39,860 nucleotides of DNA from Caryophanon tenue (GTDB lineage Bacteria; Bacillota; Bacilli; Bacillales_A; Planococcaceae), in the NCBI RefSeq assembly GCF_001700315.1, contig NZ_MASJ01000040.1, positions 1 to 39,860 on the forward strand. Direction: 5' to 3'. Under the pieces are notes generated by a model. The model had not been told where the DNA came from. It saw only the letters and a program-made list of their open reading frames with translations, and searched no databases. The number at the start of each line of letters is the position of its first letter. Position 1 is the stretch's first letter. Of this stretch, positions 23,726 through 32,592 are shown in pieces. A program made the translations under genes and the position numbers.

Positions 23726-25855
23726 ATGCATAGATTGAAGAACGACCAAGATCCATCCACACTGAATATTGTACAAGTGATGGAGCATTTACATAGTTAT
23801 GCAGGTGAGCGTCAGCAAAAAGGGCAACTTTCGTTGGCAGTGGAAAGTGGCGAGCGCGCGTGTAAAACATTACAACAGCTGGCGTACTTCTTGGCTGAGG
23901 CATACGAGGTAACCTACTTTACAACACCTAAACCTATTCAACGAAATAGTATAGGGAGCAACATCTGGGTACGTATGCAAAATCACAACACCGGATTTGA
24001 ATGTTTTCTAACGGCTGAAAAACGTCATCAAAAAATCATACTCTATATAGCGATGGATATCACGGAAAAATGGTGGACTTCGCCAGAGCTTGAAGCAGCC
24101 ATGCATGCGAAAATAACAATGGATGCACATTATTGTTATTACGCACAGTATATCGGTGAACGCGCACGGATTCGCTCACAGCTTGATTTGAAGCAACCGG
24201 CAATACAGGAAAAAATAGAGAAAATATTGATTACCTACGAGTTAAGCTATATGCCAGAACAATTTGAGGCGTTATCAAGTACAGAAATTATAAAACAACT
24301 CAAGCAAGCTTTTAATACGTTATATAAACTAGGTAGTTTTGAAGGTGCGACACGGAATGTACAAAAAAGTTCAGAAAAGCGAAAGGAAGAACAAGCAATG
24401 TATCCTAAAAATTTAATTTTATACGGCCCACCTGGAACGGGGAAAACATATCATACGGTACTATATGCGGTAGCCATTATCGAAAAAACAACGGTTGAAC
24501 AGTTGGAACAGCAACCTTATGAGCAAGTATTGTCGCGTTATCAAGCATATCAAGACGCTGCGCAAATTCAATTTACAACATTCCATCAATCATACGGCTA
24601 TGAAGAGTTTATAGAAGGAATTAAACCGCAAGTGAAAGAGGGCCAGCAAAGTATTTCTTACAAAGTAGAGTCTGGCGTGTTTAAACAGTTTTGTGAAGAC
24701 TCGAAATCAGTGAAAGTAATGGCAGATGGACAAGAGCTTGCGCAACATGCACGTATTTGGAAAATATCACTCGGTGGCAGTGGTCACAATGAATTGAAGC
24801 AATATTGCTTTCGTGAGTCAGAAATTCGTATTGGCTGGCCAAAAGAGGTTATTGACGTAGCAAAAGAAGAAGGATATATGAATAATTCACTGCATTATTT
24901 TTTTGAAGAAATGGCACAAGGCGACATCGTTTTTTCACTGGCTAATAATAAGCACATTGATGCGATAGGGATTATTACAAGTGAGGCATTTCGTGATGAA
25001 ACACCAGGAGAAGAATATCCGCACGTTCGTTATGTGAAATGGGTTGCAACAGATATTTATGAGCGTATCTATGAACTGAATGGTTCTGTAAATTTAACAC
25101 TTCAAACAATTTACGAACTGACACGTATTTCATTTAGCCATGTGAAAGAATTAATTGACAAGTACAGTACTGATAATAGCACCAAAGTTGTTCGTGAGAC
25201 CGATGAAAATTATGTCTTTATTATTGATGAAATTAATCGAGGAAATATTTCTAAAATTTTAGGTGAACTCATTACATTAATTGAGCCGACGAAACGCGAA
25301 GGAGCACGTGAGGAGATACGTATCGTTTTACCCTATTCAAAAGAGATGTTTAGTGTGCCGAATAATGTCTATATTATTGGAACAATGAACACAGCAGACC
25401 GTTCGATTGCTCTTTTAGACACCGCATTACGTCGCCGCTTCCAATTTATTGAACTGATGCCGTCACCGGATGTTTTGGCAAATGTATGTGTAGGCAATAT
25501 TAATGTCGGAGAAATGTTGCGCGTAATAAATGAACGGATTGAAGTATTATATGACCGCGAGCACATGATTGGCCATGCTTATTTTACACCATTAATAGAA
25601 GAACCAACATTAGCGCATTTAGCACGGATTTTTGAACAGCAAATTATGCCTCTACTTCAAGAGTACTTTTATGATGATTTTGAAAAAATTGCGCTTATTT
25701 TAGCGGATGATGCGAAGGCATCGCATGAATCATTTATTCAGCAAGTGCCCATAAAAAATGTTTTTAAAACAGCATTCGATGTGCCGCGTTTTACATACAT
25801 TATTAATCGAACAGCCTATAGGAATGAGGCGAGTTATCGAGGTATTTACGAATGA
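23726..25855 (+). CDS. mcrB: McrB-type restriction GTPase with inserted PUA/EVE-like domain
   Basis: 709-residue motor subunit of a type IV (modified-DNA) restriction system. Residues 1-220 are an unrecognised N-terminal domain, probably target recognition. The McrB AAA+ core has Walker A GPPGTGKT 234-241, FHQSYGYEEFIEG 286-298, Walker B VFIIDEIN 497-504, sensor TMNTADRS 553-560 and arginines 569-571. Between FCEDSKS (322-328) and Walker B, E. coli McrB has only a short link; here about 130 residues are inserted (342-470), with EIRIGWPKE, GDIVFSLANN, IDAIGIIT and YPHVRYVKW, the pattern of EVE/PUA-like modified-base readers. AAAGGAG precedes the ATG. It overlaps mcrC by four bases. Confidence 0.92.
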   Translation: MHRLKNDQDPSTLNIVQVMEHLHSYAGERQQKGQLSLAVESGERACKTLQQLAYFLAEAYEVTYFTTPKPIQRNSIGSNIWVRMQNHNTGFECFLTAEKRHQKIILYIAMDITEKWWTSPELEAAMHAKITMDAHYCYYAQYIGERARIRSQLDLKQPAIQEKIEKILITYELSYMPEQFEALSSTEIIKQLKQAFNTLYKLGSFEGATRNVQKSSEKRKEEQAMYPKNLILYGPPGTGKTYHTVLYAVAIIEKTTVEQLEQQPYEQVLSRYQAYQDAAQIQFTTFHQSYGYEEFIEGIKPQVKEGQQSISYKVESGVFKQFCEDSKSVKVMADGQELAQHARIWKISLGGSGHNELKQYCFRESEIRIGWPKEVIDVAKEEGYMNNSLHYFFEEMAQGDIVFSLANNKHIDAIGIITSEAFRDETPGEEYPHVRYVKWVATDIYERIYELNGSVNLTLQTIYELTRISFSHVKELIDKYSTDNSTKVVRETDENYVFIIDEINRGNISKILGELITLIEPTKREGAREEIRIVLPYSKEMFSVPNNVYIIGTMNTADRSIALLDTALRRRFQFIELMPSPDVLANVCVGNINVGEMLRVINERIEVLYDREHMIGHAYFTPLIEEPTLAHLARIFEQQIMPLLQEYFYDDFEKIALILADDAKASHESFIQQVPIKNVFKTAFDVPRFTYIINRTAYRNEASYRGIYE

Positions 25856-27114
25856 AACGACTGATTACCGTTACAGAACATGCGGTGTTAAGTAATCATG
25901 CTCAAGCGTCTCAGCAATACGGCTATCACTACATTGAAGCAGCAATATTTCGTCAAATCGAACAGTTTATTGAAGCACGTGAAACCTCAGAGGATGCGGG
26001 TATTCATGACTTTTTAACGCTTAGTTCACGACGAGGAGTAGGGAAAATGATTCGTGTTAAAAGTTATGTGGGGGTATTGCAAATTAGTGACGATGTCCAA
26101 CTTGAAATTTTACCTAAAATTCATCGTGCCTCTACGGTAGATGCACGAAAAGCCTTTTTACATATGTTACGTACACTTCATACGTTTTCTTACAAAATGT
26201 TTTACAATAGTACGTTGCACATCGATAATTTGCCGATTTTTGAGGTGTTTATTCATGCCTATATAGAAATCATCCAGCGGTTAGTAAAGCATGGTCTTAA
26301 ATGTACGTATAACGAAGTAGAAGACAATTTATATGTGATGAAGGGGAAAATTAATTTCTCGAAACATCTACAGAAAAATTTTGTTCATCAAGAGCGCTTT
26401 TTTGTACAGTATGATGAGTACAATGCCAACCGCCCAGAGAATCGGTTAATTAAAACAACGCTACATTATTTAATCAAACATTCTAGTAGTAATGAGCATG
26501 TAAAACAATTACGCCTATTACTACGTCATTTTGACCATGTACCACATAGTCGAAAGATTAAGCAAGATTTCAATGATGTGTCTTTACAACGTGATATGAA
26601 GCACTATGAATTGGCATTATCTTGGGCAAATGTTTTTTTACAGCAACAAAGCTTCAGTGCTTTCCAAGGACAACACGATGCACCAGCATTATTGTTTCCA
26701 ATGGAGAAGCTATTTGAAAGTTATGTTGGTCATTTAGTGCAACAAGAGGCACGGCGAACGGGCTGGCATATTAATTTACAGGATAATCGTTATTATTTGT
26801 TTGAACGAAGCTTTGCATTAAGACCAGATATTGTCTTAACGAAAGGTACGCGCACCATTGTCATGGATGCCAAATGGAAACTATTATCGAAAACGACATC
26901 AAAGCAGCATCAAATCGCACAAGCAGACATGTATCAAATGTATGCATATGCAAAAAAATATAACGCAGAAGCTGTATATGTCATCTACCCGCTTGTTGAA
27001 GGGTTTGACGTTGCAGATTCTATTCAATTTATAAGTGATGATGGTGTTATTGTCTATGTGCAATTTCTCGATATTTTGGAAAATGCACCTGTTGTGTTGA
27101 AGCAATCTTACTAA
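25852..27114 (+). CDS. mcrC: McrC-type restriction nuclease subunit
   Basis: 420 residues. The McrBC pair cuts DNA carrying modified bases; McrC is the endonuclease that also stimulates the McrB GTPase. The PD-(D/E)XK site is visible: RPDIVL with D326, then MDAKWK with D339 and K341. The family motif GKINFSKHLQKN is at 165-176, and MEKLFESYVG at 284-293 precedes the nuclease core. ATGA overlap with mcrB indicates translational coupling. No methyltransferase is nearby, as expected for type IV. No clear terminator: only a weak AAATCG/CGATTT pairing just past the stop. Confidence 0.93.
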   Translation: MKRLITVTEHAVLSNHAQASQQYGYHYIEAAIFRQIEQFIEARETSEDAGIHDFLTLSSRRGVGKMIRVKSYVGVLQISDDVQLEILPKIHRASTVDARKAFLHMLRTLHTFSYKMFYNSTLHIDNLPIFEVFIHAYIEIIQRLVKHGLKCTYNEVEDNLYVMKGKINFSKHLQKNFVHQERFFVQYDEYNANRPENRLIKTTLHYLIKHSSSNEHVKQLRLLLRHFDHVPHSRKIKQDFNDVSLQRDMKHYELALSWANVFLQQQSFSAFQGQHDAPALLFPMEKLFESYVGHLVQQEARRTGWHINLQDNRYYLFERSFALRPDIVLTKGTRTIVMDAKWKLLSKTTSKQHQIAQADMYQMYAYAKKYNAEAVYVIYPLVEGFDVADSIQFISDDGVIVYVQFLDILENAPVVLKQSY

Positions 27115-27268
27115 ATCGGTCAAACGATGCGATTTTCAATAATAGTTTACATGCTTTTTAGTGCATTGAATGAGAGGACACCCTATTTATACGTGCCTAT
27201 ACACCTGTATATTTGCTTAATTTCACCTATTCTTAAGAATAAAGACTTTTTTATAAAATACGTGTCCT

Positions 27269-27293
27269 GTTTAGCATTTGGGCGGTCGGGTAA
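27269..27293 (+). promoter_or_regulatory. Sigma-B-type promoter of the SDR gene
   Basis: GTTTAG (27269-27274), 13 bases, GGGTAA (27288-27293) matches the GTTTAA-N12-14-GGGTAT consensus at ten of twelve positions. It lies about 60 bases before the start of an oxidoreductase resembling a known general-stress protein. Confidence 0.7.
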
Positions 27294-27350
27294 ACAGTGA
27301 CCGTACACTTTATTTTTGAATAACAATTCATCGTAAAGGAGCTGGTACAT

Positions 27351-28238
27351 GTGTGTGCTTTACATGACCCACGAAAGAAGTTTTATACGAAGGAATTTCC
27401 AGAGCAGGAGCAATCAACGCCTGCTTTACAACAGCAAATGACACCACAGCCGGATTGTGGAGAAACGTCTTATAAAGGATATGGCCGTTTAACAGGCCGT
27501 CATGCACTCGTAACGGGTGGGGATTCAGGTATTGGTCGCGCAGCAGCAATTGCATATGCTCGAGAAGGCGCGAATGTTGCTATTCAGTATTTCCCAGGGG
27601 AAGAACAAGATGCTGAGGAAGTAAAAGCGCTGATTGAGGAAGCGGGCCAACAAGCATTGTTATTGCCATATGATTTACGTGATGAAGGTGCAGCAACGGA
27701 CATCGTGACGAAAACAGTGGAAGCGTTTGGCGCGCTCGATATTCTAGTATTAAATGCCGCACAGCAAATCGCGCAGCCAACGTTAAGCGATTTATCAATC
27801 AAGCAAGTGCAAGATACATTCCAAGTAAATATTATTAGTATGTTTGAAAGTGTAAAAGCAGCCGAGCCTTATTTACAGCCAGGCAGTGCGATTATTGCGA
27901 CAACATCTGTACAGTCATTTAATCCGTCAACGTTTTTACTCGACTATGCGGCGACAAAAGGAGCAATCAGCAATTTTATCGTCAACTTAGCACCATATTT
28001 TGCGAAGTCGGGCGTGCGAATTAACGGTGTAGCACCTGGACCGATTTGGACGCCGCTTCAGCTTGACAATGGCCAGCTTGACGGCAATATCCCGAAATTT
28101 GGACAAAACGCGCCACTTGGTCGAGCGGGACAGCCAGTAGAGCTAGCGCCAGTGTATGTGTTACTTGCCTCAGACGACGCGAGTTATACGACAGGGCAAA
28201 TTTACGGTGTTACAGGTGGCAGTGCGATTGATTTATAA
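27351..28238 (+). CDS. SDR family oxidoreductase, YdaD/YhxC-like general stress type
   Basis: 295-residue NAD(P)-dependent short-chain dehydrogenase with the N-terminal extension of about 45 residues (many Q and P) seen in the YdaD/YhxC group. Cofactor loop TGGDSGIG at 55-62, NAA at 135-137, catalytic Y199 and K203 in DYAATK, with S186. The substrate is unknown. GTG at 27351 is used; AAGGAG lies nine bases upstream, and the ATG at 27349 is out of frame. B. subtilis YdaD is a sigma-B stress protein, and a good sigma-B promoter precedes this gene, so stress induction is likely. Confidence 0.88.
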   Translation: MCALHDPRKKFYTKEFPEQEQSTPALQQQMTPQPDCGETSYKGYGRLTGRHALVTGGDSGIGRAAAIAYAREGANVAIQYFPGEEQDAEEVKALIEEAGQQALLLPYDLRDEGAATDIVTKTVEAFGALDILVLNAAQQIAQPTLSDLSIKQVQDTFQVNIISMFESVKAAEPYLQPGSAIIATTSVQSFNPSTFLLDYAATKGAISNFIVNLAPYFAKSGVRINGVAPGPIWTPLQLDNGQLDGNIPKFGQNAPLGRAGQPVELAPVYVLLASDDASYTTGQIYGVTGGSAIDL

Positions 28239-28305
28239 AATACCACTCGTCATCATTTAATTTGCTTTCCCATTTTATAAATATATTTACTAATTTTTTA
28301 TTCAT
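28210..28305 (-). CDS. Possible small ORF, 31 residues
   Basis: Antisense to the end of the SDR gene. GGGAGCG lies nine bases before the ATG at 28305; the product begins MNKKLVNIFIKWESKLNDDE and ends within the SDR 3' end. Not recognised. It could be a true small gene, or the start of a lost longer gene. Weak evidence. Confidence 0.25.
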   Translation of the reverse strand: MNKKLVNIFIKWESKLNDDEWYFINQSHCHL

Positions 28306-28433
28306 TGTAATCACGCTCCCAAATTCAATTTAATAAATTCTTACACGCTTTACTCATCTTTGAACTTTCCAAAAAAGAATGTTTATTCCTATCGCTTTGA
28401 AGGGAATCAAATTGCAACATCGCCTATAACATC

Positions 28434-28474
28434 AAAGCTGTGCATCCAGTCATTTAGACGCGGTGCACAGCTTT
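28434..28474. terminator. Terminator between the SDR and Crp/Fnr genes
   Basis: AAAGCTGTGCA at 28434-28444 pairs perfectly with TGCACAGCTTT at 28464-28474. The position right after the regulator gene (minus strand) suggests it ends that transcript; U-runs are short on both sides. Confidence 0.65.
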
Positions 28475-28479
28475 ATTTG

Positions 28480-29148
28480 TTACACATACCGAACCCCGTG
28501 TGAGAGGTCTTGTAGCGTATCGAGCTGTGTAATATGAATATGGTCTTGGGTACGCTGTAAAATGCCGTCATCTTCCCAGCGCTTTAAAATGCGGTTGACA
28601 TGACGAGTCGTTGTACCGATTAAGTCGGCTATGTGTTGTGGTTGCTCGACAATTAAATACGCCTGTTGCTCAGTATGAATCGTACATAAATACGCAGCCA
28701 GTTTGACGCTTACAGATGATAGCGCATTGACGCGTGATAACGTTGTGCATGTTTTTAATTTAAACGCTAGCTCGCGTAATAATAGCTCGGTAAACGGTGC
28801 TTGAAAGCGCAGCGTTGATGTATAGTACGCAGTCGGTATAAATAAAAATGTACAGCGTGTAATCGCTTCGCATTGTGCTTGCACGGGGCACTCTTGAAAT
28901 AATTCAACGTCCCCGATAATCGCAGGCGTTGTACAGCGGCGTAGTAACAGCGCTTTTCCATTTGCTTCAGGGCTTGTCACATAATACGTGCCACTCAGTA
29001 AAAAATAGAAGCCATCTATCATTGACCCTACTTCGGTAATGACAGCACCAGCTTCGTATACGCGCTGTTGTAACGCCACATTTGGCGATAATGTACAGCC
29101 GTAAATCGTTGAAAATTGTTCAAGGGAAGTGTGTGTCAACTGTATCAC
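28480..29148 (-). CDS. Crp/Fnr family transcriptional regulator
   Basis: 222 residues. The cyclic-nucleotide-binding-like beta roll spans about 20-125 (EVGSMIDGFYFLLSGTYYVTS is the typical hairpin with a glycine turn), followed by a dimer helix and a C-terminal winged HTH with PQHIADLIGTTTRHVNRILKRWEDDG at about 169-194. There is no N-terminal cysteine cluster, so it is not an oxygen-sensing FNR; the ligand is unknown. The start is uncertain: GTG at 29148 sits only two bases after AAGGTG, while an in-frame TTG at 29139 has better spacing. Upstream on the same strand is ynfA. Confidence 0.85.
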   Translation of the reverse strand: MIQLTHTSLEQFSTIYGCTLSPNVALQQRVYEAGAVITEVGSMIDGFYFLLSGTYYVTSPEANGKALLLRRCTTPAIIGDVELFQECPVQAQCEAITRCTFLFIPTAYYTSTLRFQAPFTELLLRELAFKLKTCTTLSRVNALSSVSVKLAAYLCTIHTEQQAYLIVEQPQHIADLIGTTTRHVNRILKRWEDDGILQRTQDHIHITQLDTLQDLSHGVRYV

Positions 29149-29218
29149 AACACCTTTCTAAAAATGCTTTATGTAGTCGTATTCTCATTGTAGCATGTTG
29201 TGTTCTGATTGTGGGGTG

Positions 29219-29524
29219 CTACACGCGTGGCATAACTATAATCGCGACACCGACAAGACAAATACATGCGCCAATGATGTCGTACATATCAGGCATTTGT
29301 TTATCGATGCCCCAGCCCCAAAGTAGTGAAAGAACAATAAATACACCACCGTATGCGGCATACACACGCCCAAATGACGGGAATACTTGCCACGTGGCGA
29401 TAATGCCGTACAGAATAAGTGCGATACCACCAAATAAGCCGAAATAAATGGATTTCTCTTCACGTAGCCACTGCCAAATTAAATAGCCACCCCCAATTTC
29501 AGCCAGCCCTGCTAGTATAAACAT
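29219..29524 (-). CDS. ynfA: YnfA (UPF0060) family small membrane protein
   Basis: 101 residues, four membrane spans, family signatures [20 protein letters not shown] at the N-terminus and [20 protein letters not shown] in the middle. Function is unsettled; an SMR-like efflux fold has been proposed for the family. The start is odd: the ATG at 29524 has no ribosome binding site at proper distance. An ATG at 29538, right after GGATGAGGTAAG, would begin MIKAA in a frame one base off. A single missing base would join MIKAA to MFILAG, close to the normal family N-terminus, so a frameshift or sequence error at 29525-29530 is suspected. Confidence 0.85.
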   Translation of the reverse strand: MFILAGLAEIGGGYLIWQWLREEKSIYFGLFGGIALILYGIIATWQVFPSFGRVYAAYGGVFIVLSLLWGWGIDKQMPDMYDIIGACICLVGVAIIVMPRV

Positions 29525-29644
29525 GCTGCTTTTATCATCTTACCTCATCCTTTCATGCACATTTAAAAAATAGATTGTGAGAAGACCGTTGTCCTGTTCG
29601 GAAACGGTATCTCTTTATATACTACTGCAAAGGGAGGAGAAAAG

Positions 29645-30397
29645 ATGCGATTTGTGTTGGATATAGATGGTACAATTTGTTTTGATGGGCAGAAGATTGA
29701 AAAAGCCATTGTCGAGGCGCTTGAAGCGTTAATCGAAGCGGGGCATACCGTTGTATTTGCATCTGCGCGCCCGTTACGTGATATCGCACCAGTTATTCCA
29801 CGCTCACTTCAGCATTGTGCGTGGATTGGCGGCAATGGTGCATTTTATCAACAGGATGATATCGTTGAGACGGTAGCATTTGACGAGACAACGCGCAATA
29901 CATTATGCGTATTACTGAAGCGTCACAATACTGCATATTTAGCGGATGGGCAGTGGGCATATGCGTATACAGGAGACAAAAAGCACGCGATTTATGCGAA
30001 AATTCATAAAGGTGACGGAGCGGAGCAATCGTTAGACGTGCTTCAGCCATTATGTAAGCTCGTTGTGTTTGAGCCGCCTACTGCCTTTTTAGATGCGTTA
30101 TCGTCGTTACCTGTGACGGTATATACCCATCATGCCGAGCGAATCGTCGATATTAGCCCACAGCGTACGACCAAATATGATATGCTAAAGCGCTTTTACG
30201 ATGAGCCATTTATTGTGTTTGGCAACGATGCCAATGATGAAAGTTTGTTTCGTCACGCACAGGTGAGTGTTTGTGTTGGCAACCACGCAGTCGGCACATT
30301 GGCAACGAAGCGCATTGATGTACATGACGTGGCACAAGTATTACACCAGCTAAAGGAGGAGTATGATGGAAGCGATGTACAAACTACAGCGCGGTGA
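29645..30397 (+). CDS. HAD-IIB (Cof-type) sugar-phosphatase
   Basis: 250 residues. Motif I DIDGT with D6 and D8, motif II S40 in FASAR, then the alpha/beta cap of the Cof group (about 80-165), a motif III lysine in TTKYDML and motif IV FGNDANDESLF. Predicted cytosolic phosphatase for small phosphorylated metabolites. A GGAGGAGAAAAG region precedes the ATG. The last 32 bases overlap the LD-carboxypeptidase gene, whose ribosome binding site lies inside this gene, so the pair is cotranscribed. Confidence 0.85.
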   Translation: MRFVLDIDGTICFDGQKIEKAIVEALEALIEAGHTVVFASARPLRDIAPVIPRSLQHCAWIGGNGAFYQQDDIVETVAFDETTRNTLCVLLKRHNTAYLADGQWAYAYTGDKKHAIYAKIHKGDGAEQSLDVLQPLCKLVVFEPPTAFLDALSSLPVTVYTHHAERIVDISPQRTTKYDMLKRFYDEPFIVFGNDANDESLFRHAQVSVCVGNHAVGTLATKRIDVHDVAQVLHQLKEEYDGSDVQTTAR

Positions 30398-31331
30398 CGA
30401 AGTGCGCGTAATTGCGCCAAGTCGTAGCGCTGCAATTTTATCAACGGACGGTATTGCACTGGCGACCGCGTCACTACAGGAGCTTGGACTACATGTAACA
30501 TTTGGAAAACATATTTTTGACTGTGATATGCAGCAATCGAGTTCGATTGACGCGCGAATTGACGACTTACATGAAGCATTTCGCGACCCGAATGTGAAAG
30601 CGATTTTAACGGTAATTGGGGGCTTTAACAGCAATGAACTACTGCCGTATATTGATTATGAACTACTAAGGCAGCATCCGAAAATATTATGTGGATATAG
30701 TGATATTACAGCGCTTGCCCATGCGATTACGGCTAAAAGTGGCTTAATGACCTATATTGGGCCTCACTTTTCAAGCTTCCAATTACGCGGCTTACATACG
30801 TATCAGCAAGATGCCTTTATGCAAATGATGATGCAAGCTGAACCATTTTCACTCACTGCTTCTCCGCAGTGGAGCGACGATGAATGGTATATCGAAAATG
30901 CCCCACGTACGTATTATGAAGGGCAGTGGCACGTGTATACAGAAGGTGTAGCAGAAGGGCGTGTATTTGGTGGTAATTTATGTACGCTAAATTTACTGCA
31001 AGGTACACCGTATATGCCAAACATTTCTGACTGCATTTTATTTGTGGAAGATGATGAATTATCGATACCCGAAACATTTGCGCGCGATTTAACATCGCTA
31101 TTACAGGCGATTGGACCGATTCGTGGACTTATGATTGGGCGCTTCCAACGAAAAAGTGGCATGACGGAGGAGCTACTACATTTTATTTTGCAAAAGCATC
31201 CACAGCTTGCCGATATTCCAGTCATGTATAATGTCGATATTGGGCATACCCAGCCGCTTCTGACATTGCCAATTGGTGGGAGAGCACGAATGGATACCGC
31301 GTCACGTATGCTGACGTTTATCGAGTTTTAA
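30366..31331 (+). CDS. LD-carboxypeptidase / MccF-like S66 peptidase
   Basis: 321 residues counted from the ATG at 30366, which is six bases from GGAGG (an ATG directly before it at 30363 is too close; another follows at 30375). The S66 triad is visible: Ser112 in GYSDITAL, Glu228 in FVEDDE and His294 in GHTQP; the oxyanion area is GGFNSNELL. Members either trim the L,D-tetrapeptide of recycled peptidoglycan (LdcA) or cleave microcin C-like compounds (MccF). The FVEDDE wording and the absence of a signal peptide lean to the MccF/YocD-like cytosolic group. Ends in a strong terminator. Confidence 0.9.
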   Translation: MEAMYKLQRGDEVRVIAPSRSAAILSTDGIALATASLQELGLHVTFGKHIFDCDMQQSSSIDARIDDLHEAFRDPNVKAILTVIGGFNSNELLPYIDYELLRQHPKILCGYSDITALAHAITAKSGLMTYIGPHFSSFQLRGLHTYQQDAFMQMMMQAEPFSLTASPQWSDDEWYIENAPRTYYEGQWHVYTEGVAEGRVFGGNLCTLNLLQGTPYMPNISDCILFVEDDELSIPETFARDLTSLLQAIGPIRGLMIGRFQRKSGMTEELLHFILQKHPQLADIPVMYNVDIGHTQPLLTLPIGGRARMDTASRMLTFIEF

Positions 31332-31338
31332 TATCAAA

Positions 31339-31384
31339 AAATATCCTTCAGCAACGACAACTGCTGAAGGATATTTCTTTTTTT
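31339..31384. terminator. Terminator after the S66 peptidase
   Basis: AAATATCCTTCAGCA at 31339-31353 pairs perfectly with TGCTGAAGGATATTT at 31362-31376, then a long T-run. Almost the same sequence as the terminator at 4501. Confidence 0.92.
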
Positions 31385-31399
31385 CAATTTATATATCTA

Positions 31400-31729
31400 T
31401 CAAGGTTGCTCGCCGTACATATACGTATCGATTTGCACCCATTCATCTGTCGTTAAGCTGTTCGCATAATCCATCCATTCCTCATCAGACATTTGGTTAT
31501 ATGCGGCTTCAATGTTTTCCACCGAAAAGTTTTCGATGATACCCGTAACGCCTTCAGCTTGAAGGGTTGTGAAAAAAGCATCCTTTATCGAAAGCGTTGC
31601 AGGTGGTGTCTCTGTTTGTTCGATATTTGTTGCGGCGACTTTTGTTGGTGGCGTTTCGCTAATTGTAAAGCCAACCGCGCCCGCTGCTAATAATGTCCCT
31701 AAACCAATCGCTAATAGTTGTTTTTTCAT
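31400..31729 (-). CDS. Small secreted or membrane-anchored hypothetical protein
   Basis: 109 residues with an N-terminal signal-like stretch (MKKQLLAIGLGTLLAAGAVGFTI), then a P/T/E-rich linker and an acidic helical C-terminal part (SIKDAFFTTLQAEGV, MSDEEWMDYANSLTTDEW). No lipobox and no family recognised. An AAAGGGGA site precedes the ATG. It is divergent from the MacB-like ABC operon, with 170 bases between that carry operator-like repeats, so it may be coregulated with it. Confidence 0.65.
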   Translation of the reverse strand: MKKQLLAIGLGTLLAAGAVGFTISETPPTKVAATNIEQTETPPATLSIKDAFFTTLQAEGVTGIIENFSVENIEAAYNQMSDEEWMDYANSLTTDEWVQIDTYMYGEQP

Positions 31730-31809
31730 GATGTCATCCCCTTTTCGTGTTGCTACTTACATTATGCCCAAATAGCAAAAATGTAAACATCATTAAGAAA
31801 AACTACATG

Positions 31810-31869
31810 CTTTCTTAAGACTTTCTTCAGAATTATATACACTTGCTGTTAAGAACTGCTCGGTACAAT
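31810..31869 (+). promoter_or_regulatory. Tandem 11-base repeat and promoter of the MacB-like operon
   Basis: CTTTCTTAAGA (31810-31820) and CTTTCTTCAGA (31821-31831) differ at one position and follow each other directly, an OmpR-family operator pattern. Downstream are a TATACA (31836-31841) and, further on, a TACAAT (31864-31869) with a loose TTGCTG at 31843-31848. Which -10 is used is unclear. No two-component regulator gene is adjacent. Confidence 0.5.
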
Positions 31870-31899
31870 GAATGTAAGAAGTAAGGAGAGGATGTTTTT

Positions 31900-32592
31900 A
31901 TGATTGACGTACAACAATTACAACATGCCTTTCGTATTGGCAAACGAGGGCAAGAAAAGGAAGTTCATGTACTAAAGGGGATTGATTTCAGCGTGAAGGA
32001 AGGCGAAATCGTCGCCATTGTCGGCAAAAGTGGTTCAGGGAAATCTACATTATTACAAATTATTGCAGGGTTTTTACAGCCGAATGCCGGGGCTGTACAT
32101 ATGAAACATCAAAATATTGCACAGCTTAGTGAAAAAGAACGTGCTGCTTTTCGATTGAAAAACTTCGGCTTTATTTTTCAAAATTTCCAGCTACTACCTG
32201 GACAAAATGTCGCTGAAAATATTGAATTGCCGTTAAAATTGCGCGGGGAAAGCCCAGTCGTACGTAAGAAAAAAGTACAAGATATGCTTGCGCGTGTTGG
32301 CTTGACCGAAGTGGCAGAGCATTATCCAAATGAATTATCAGGTGGACAACAGCAGCGTGTTGCGATTGCGCGCGCACTGATTACCGACCCGCCCGTCATT
32401 TTAGCCGATGAGCCAACAGGGAGCTTGGATAGCCAAACAGAACGCGAAATTTTAACGTTTATTCAACAATTGAATGAAGAAAGTAATATTACGTTTATTA
32501 TGATTACCCATGATGACGAGGTAGCATCGATTGCGCATCGTATATTGCGTATGGGTGATGGCTTACTACTGGAGGCACAACATGCGATTTAA
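31900..32592 (+). CDS. ABC transporter ATP-binding protein, MacB/LolD type
   Basis: 230-residue ATPase. Walker [10 protein letters not shown] at 42-50, signature LSGGQQQR, Walker [14 protein letters not shown]-loop in MITHDDEV. The [11 protein letters not shown] wording is the hallmark of the MacB/LolD/FtsE type VII group. It partners the FtsX-like permease that overlaps its last 11 bases. Such pairs move lipids or peptides, or act in envelope stress, by mechanotransmission. AAGGAGAGG precedes the ATG. Confidence 0.93.
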   Translation: MIDVQQLQHAFRIGKRGQEKEVHVLKGIDFSVKEGEIVAIVGKSGSGKSTLLQIIAGFLQPNAGAVHMKHQNIAQLSEKERAAFRLKNFGFIFQNFQLLPGQNVAENIELPLKLRGESPVVRKKKVQDMLARVGLTEVAEHYPNELSGGQQQRVAIARALITDPPVILADEPTGSLDSQTEREILTFIQQLNEESNITFIMITHDDEVASIAHRILRMGDGLLLEAQHAI

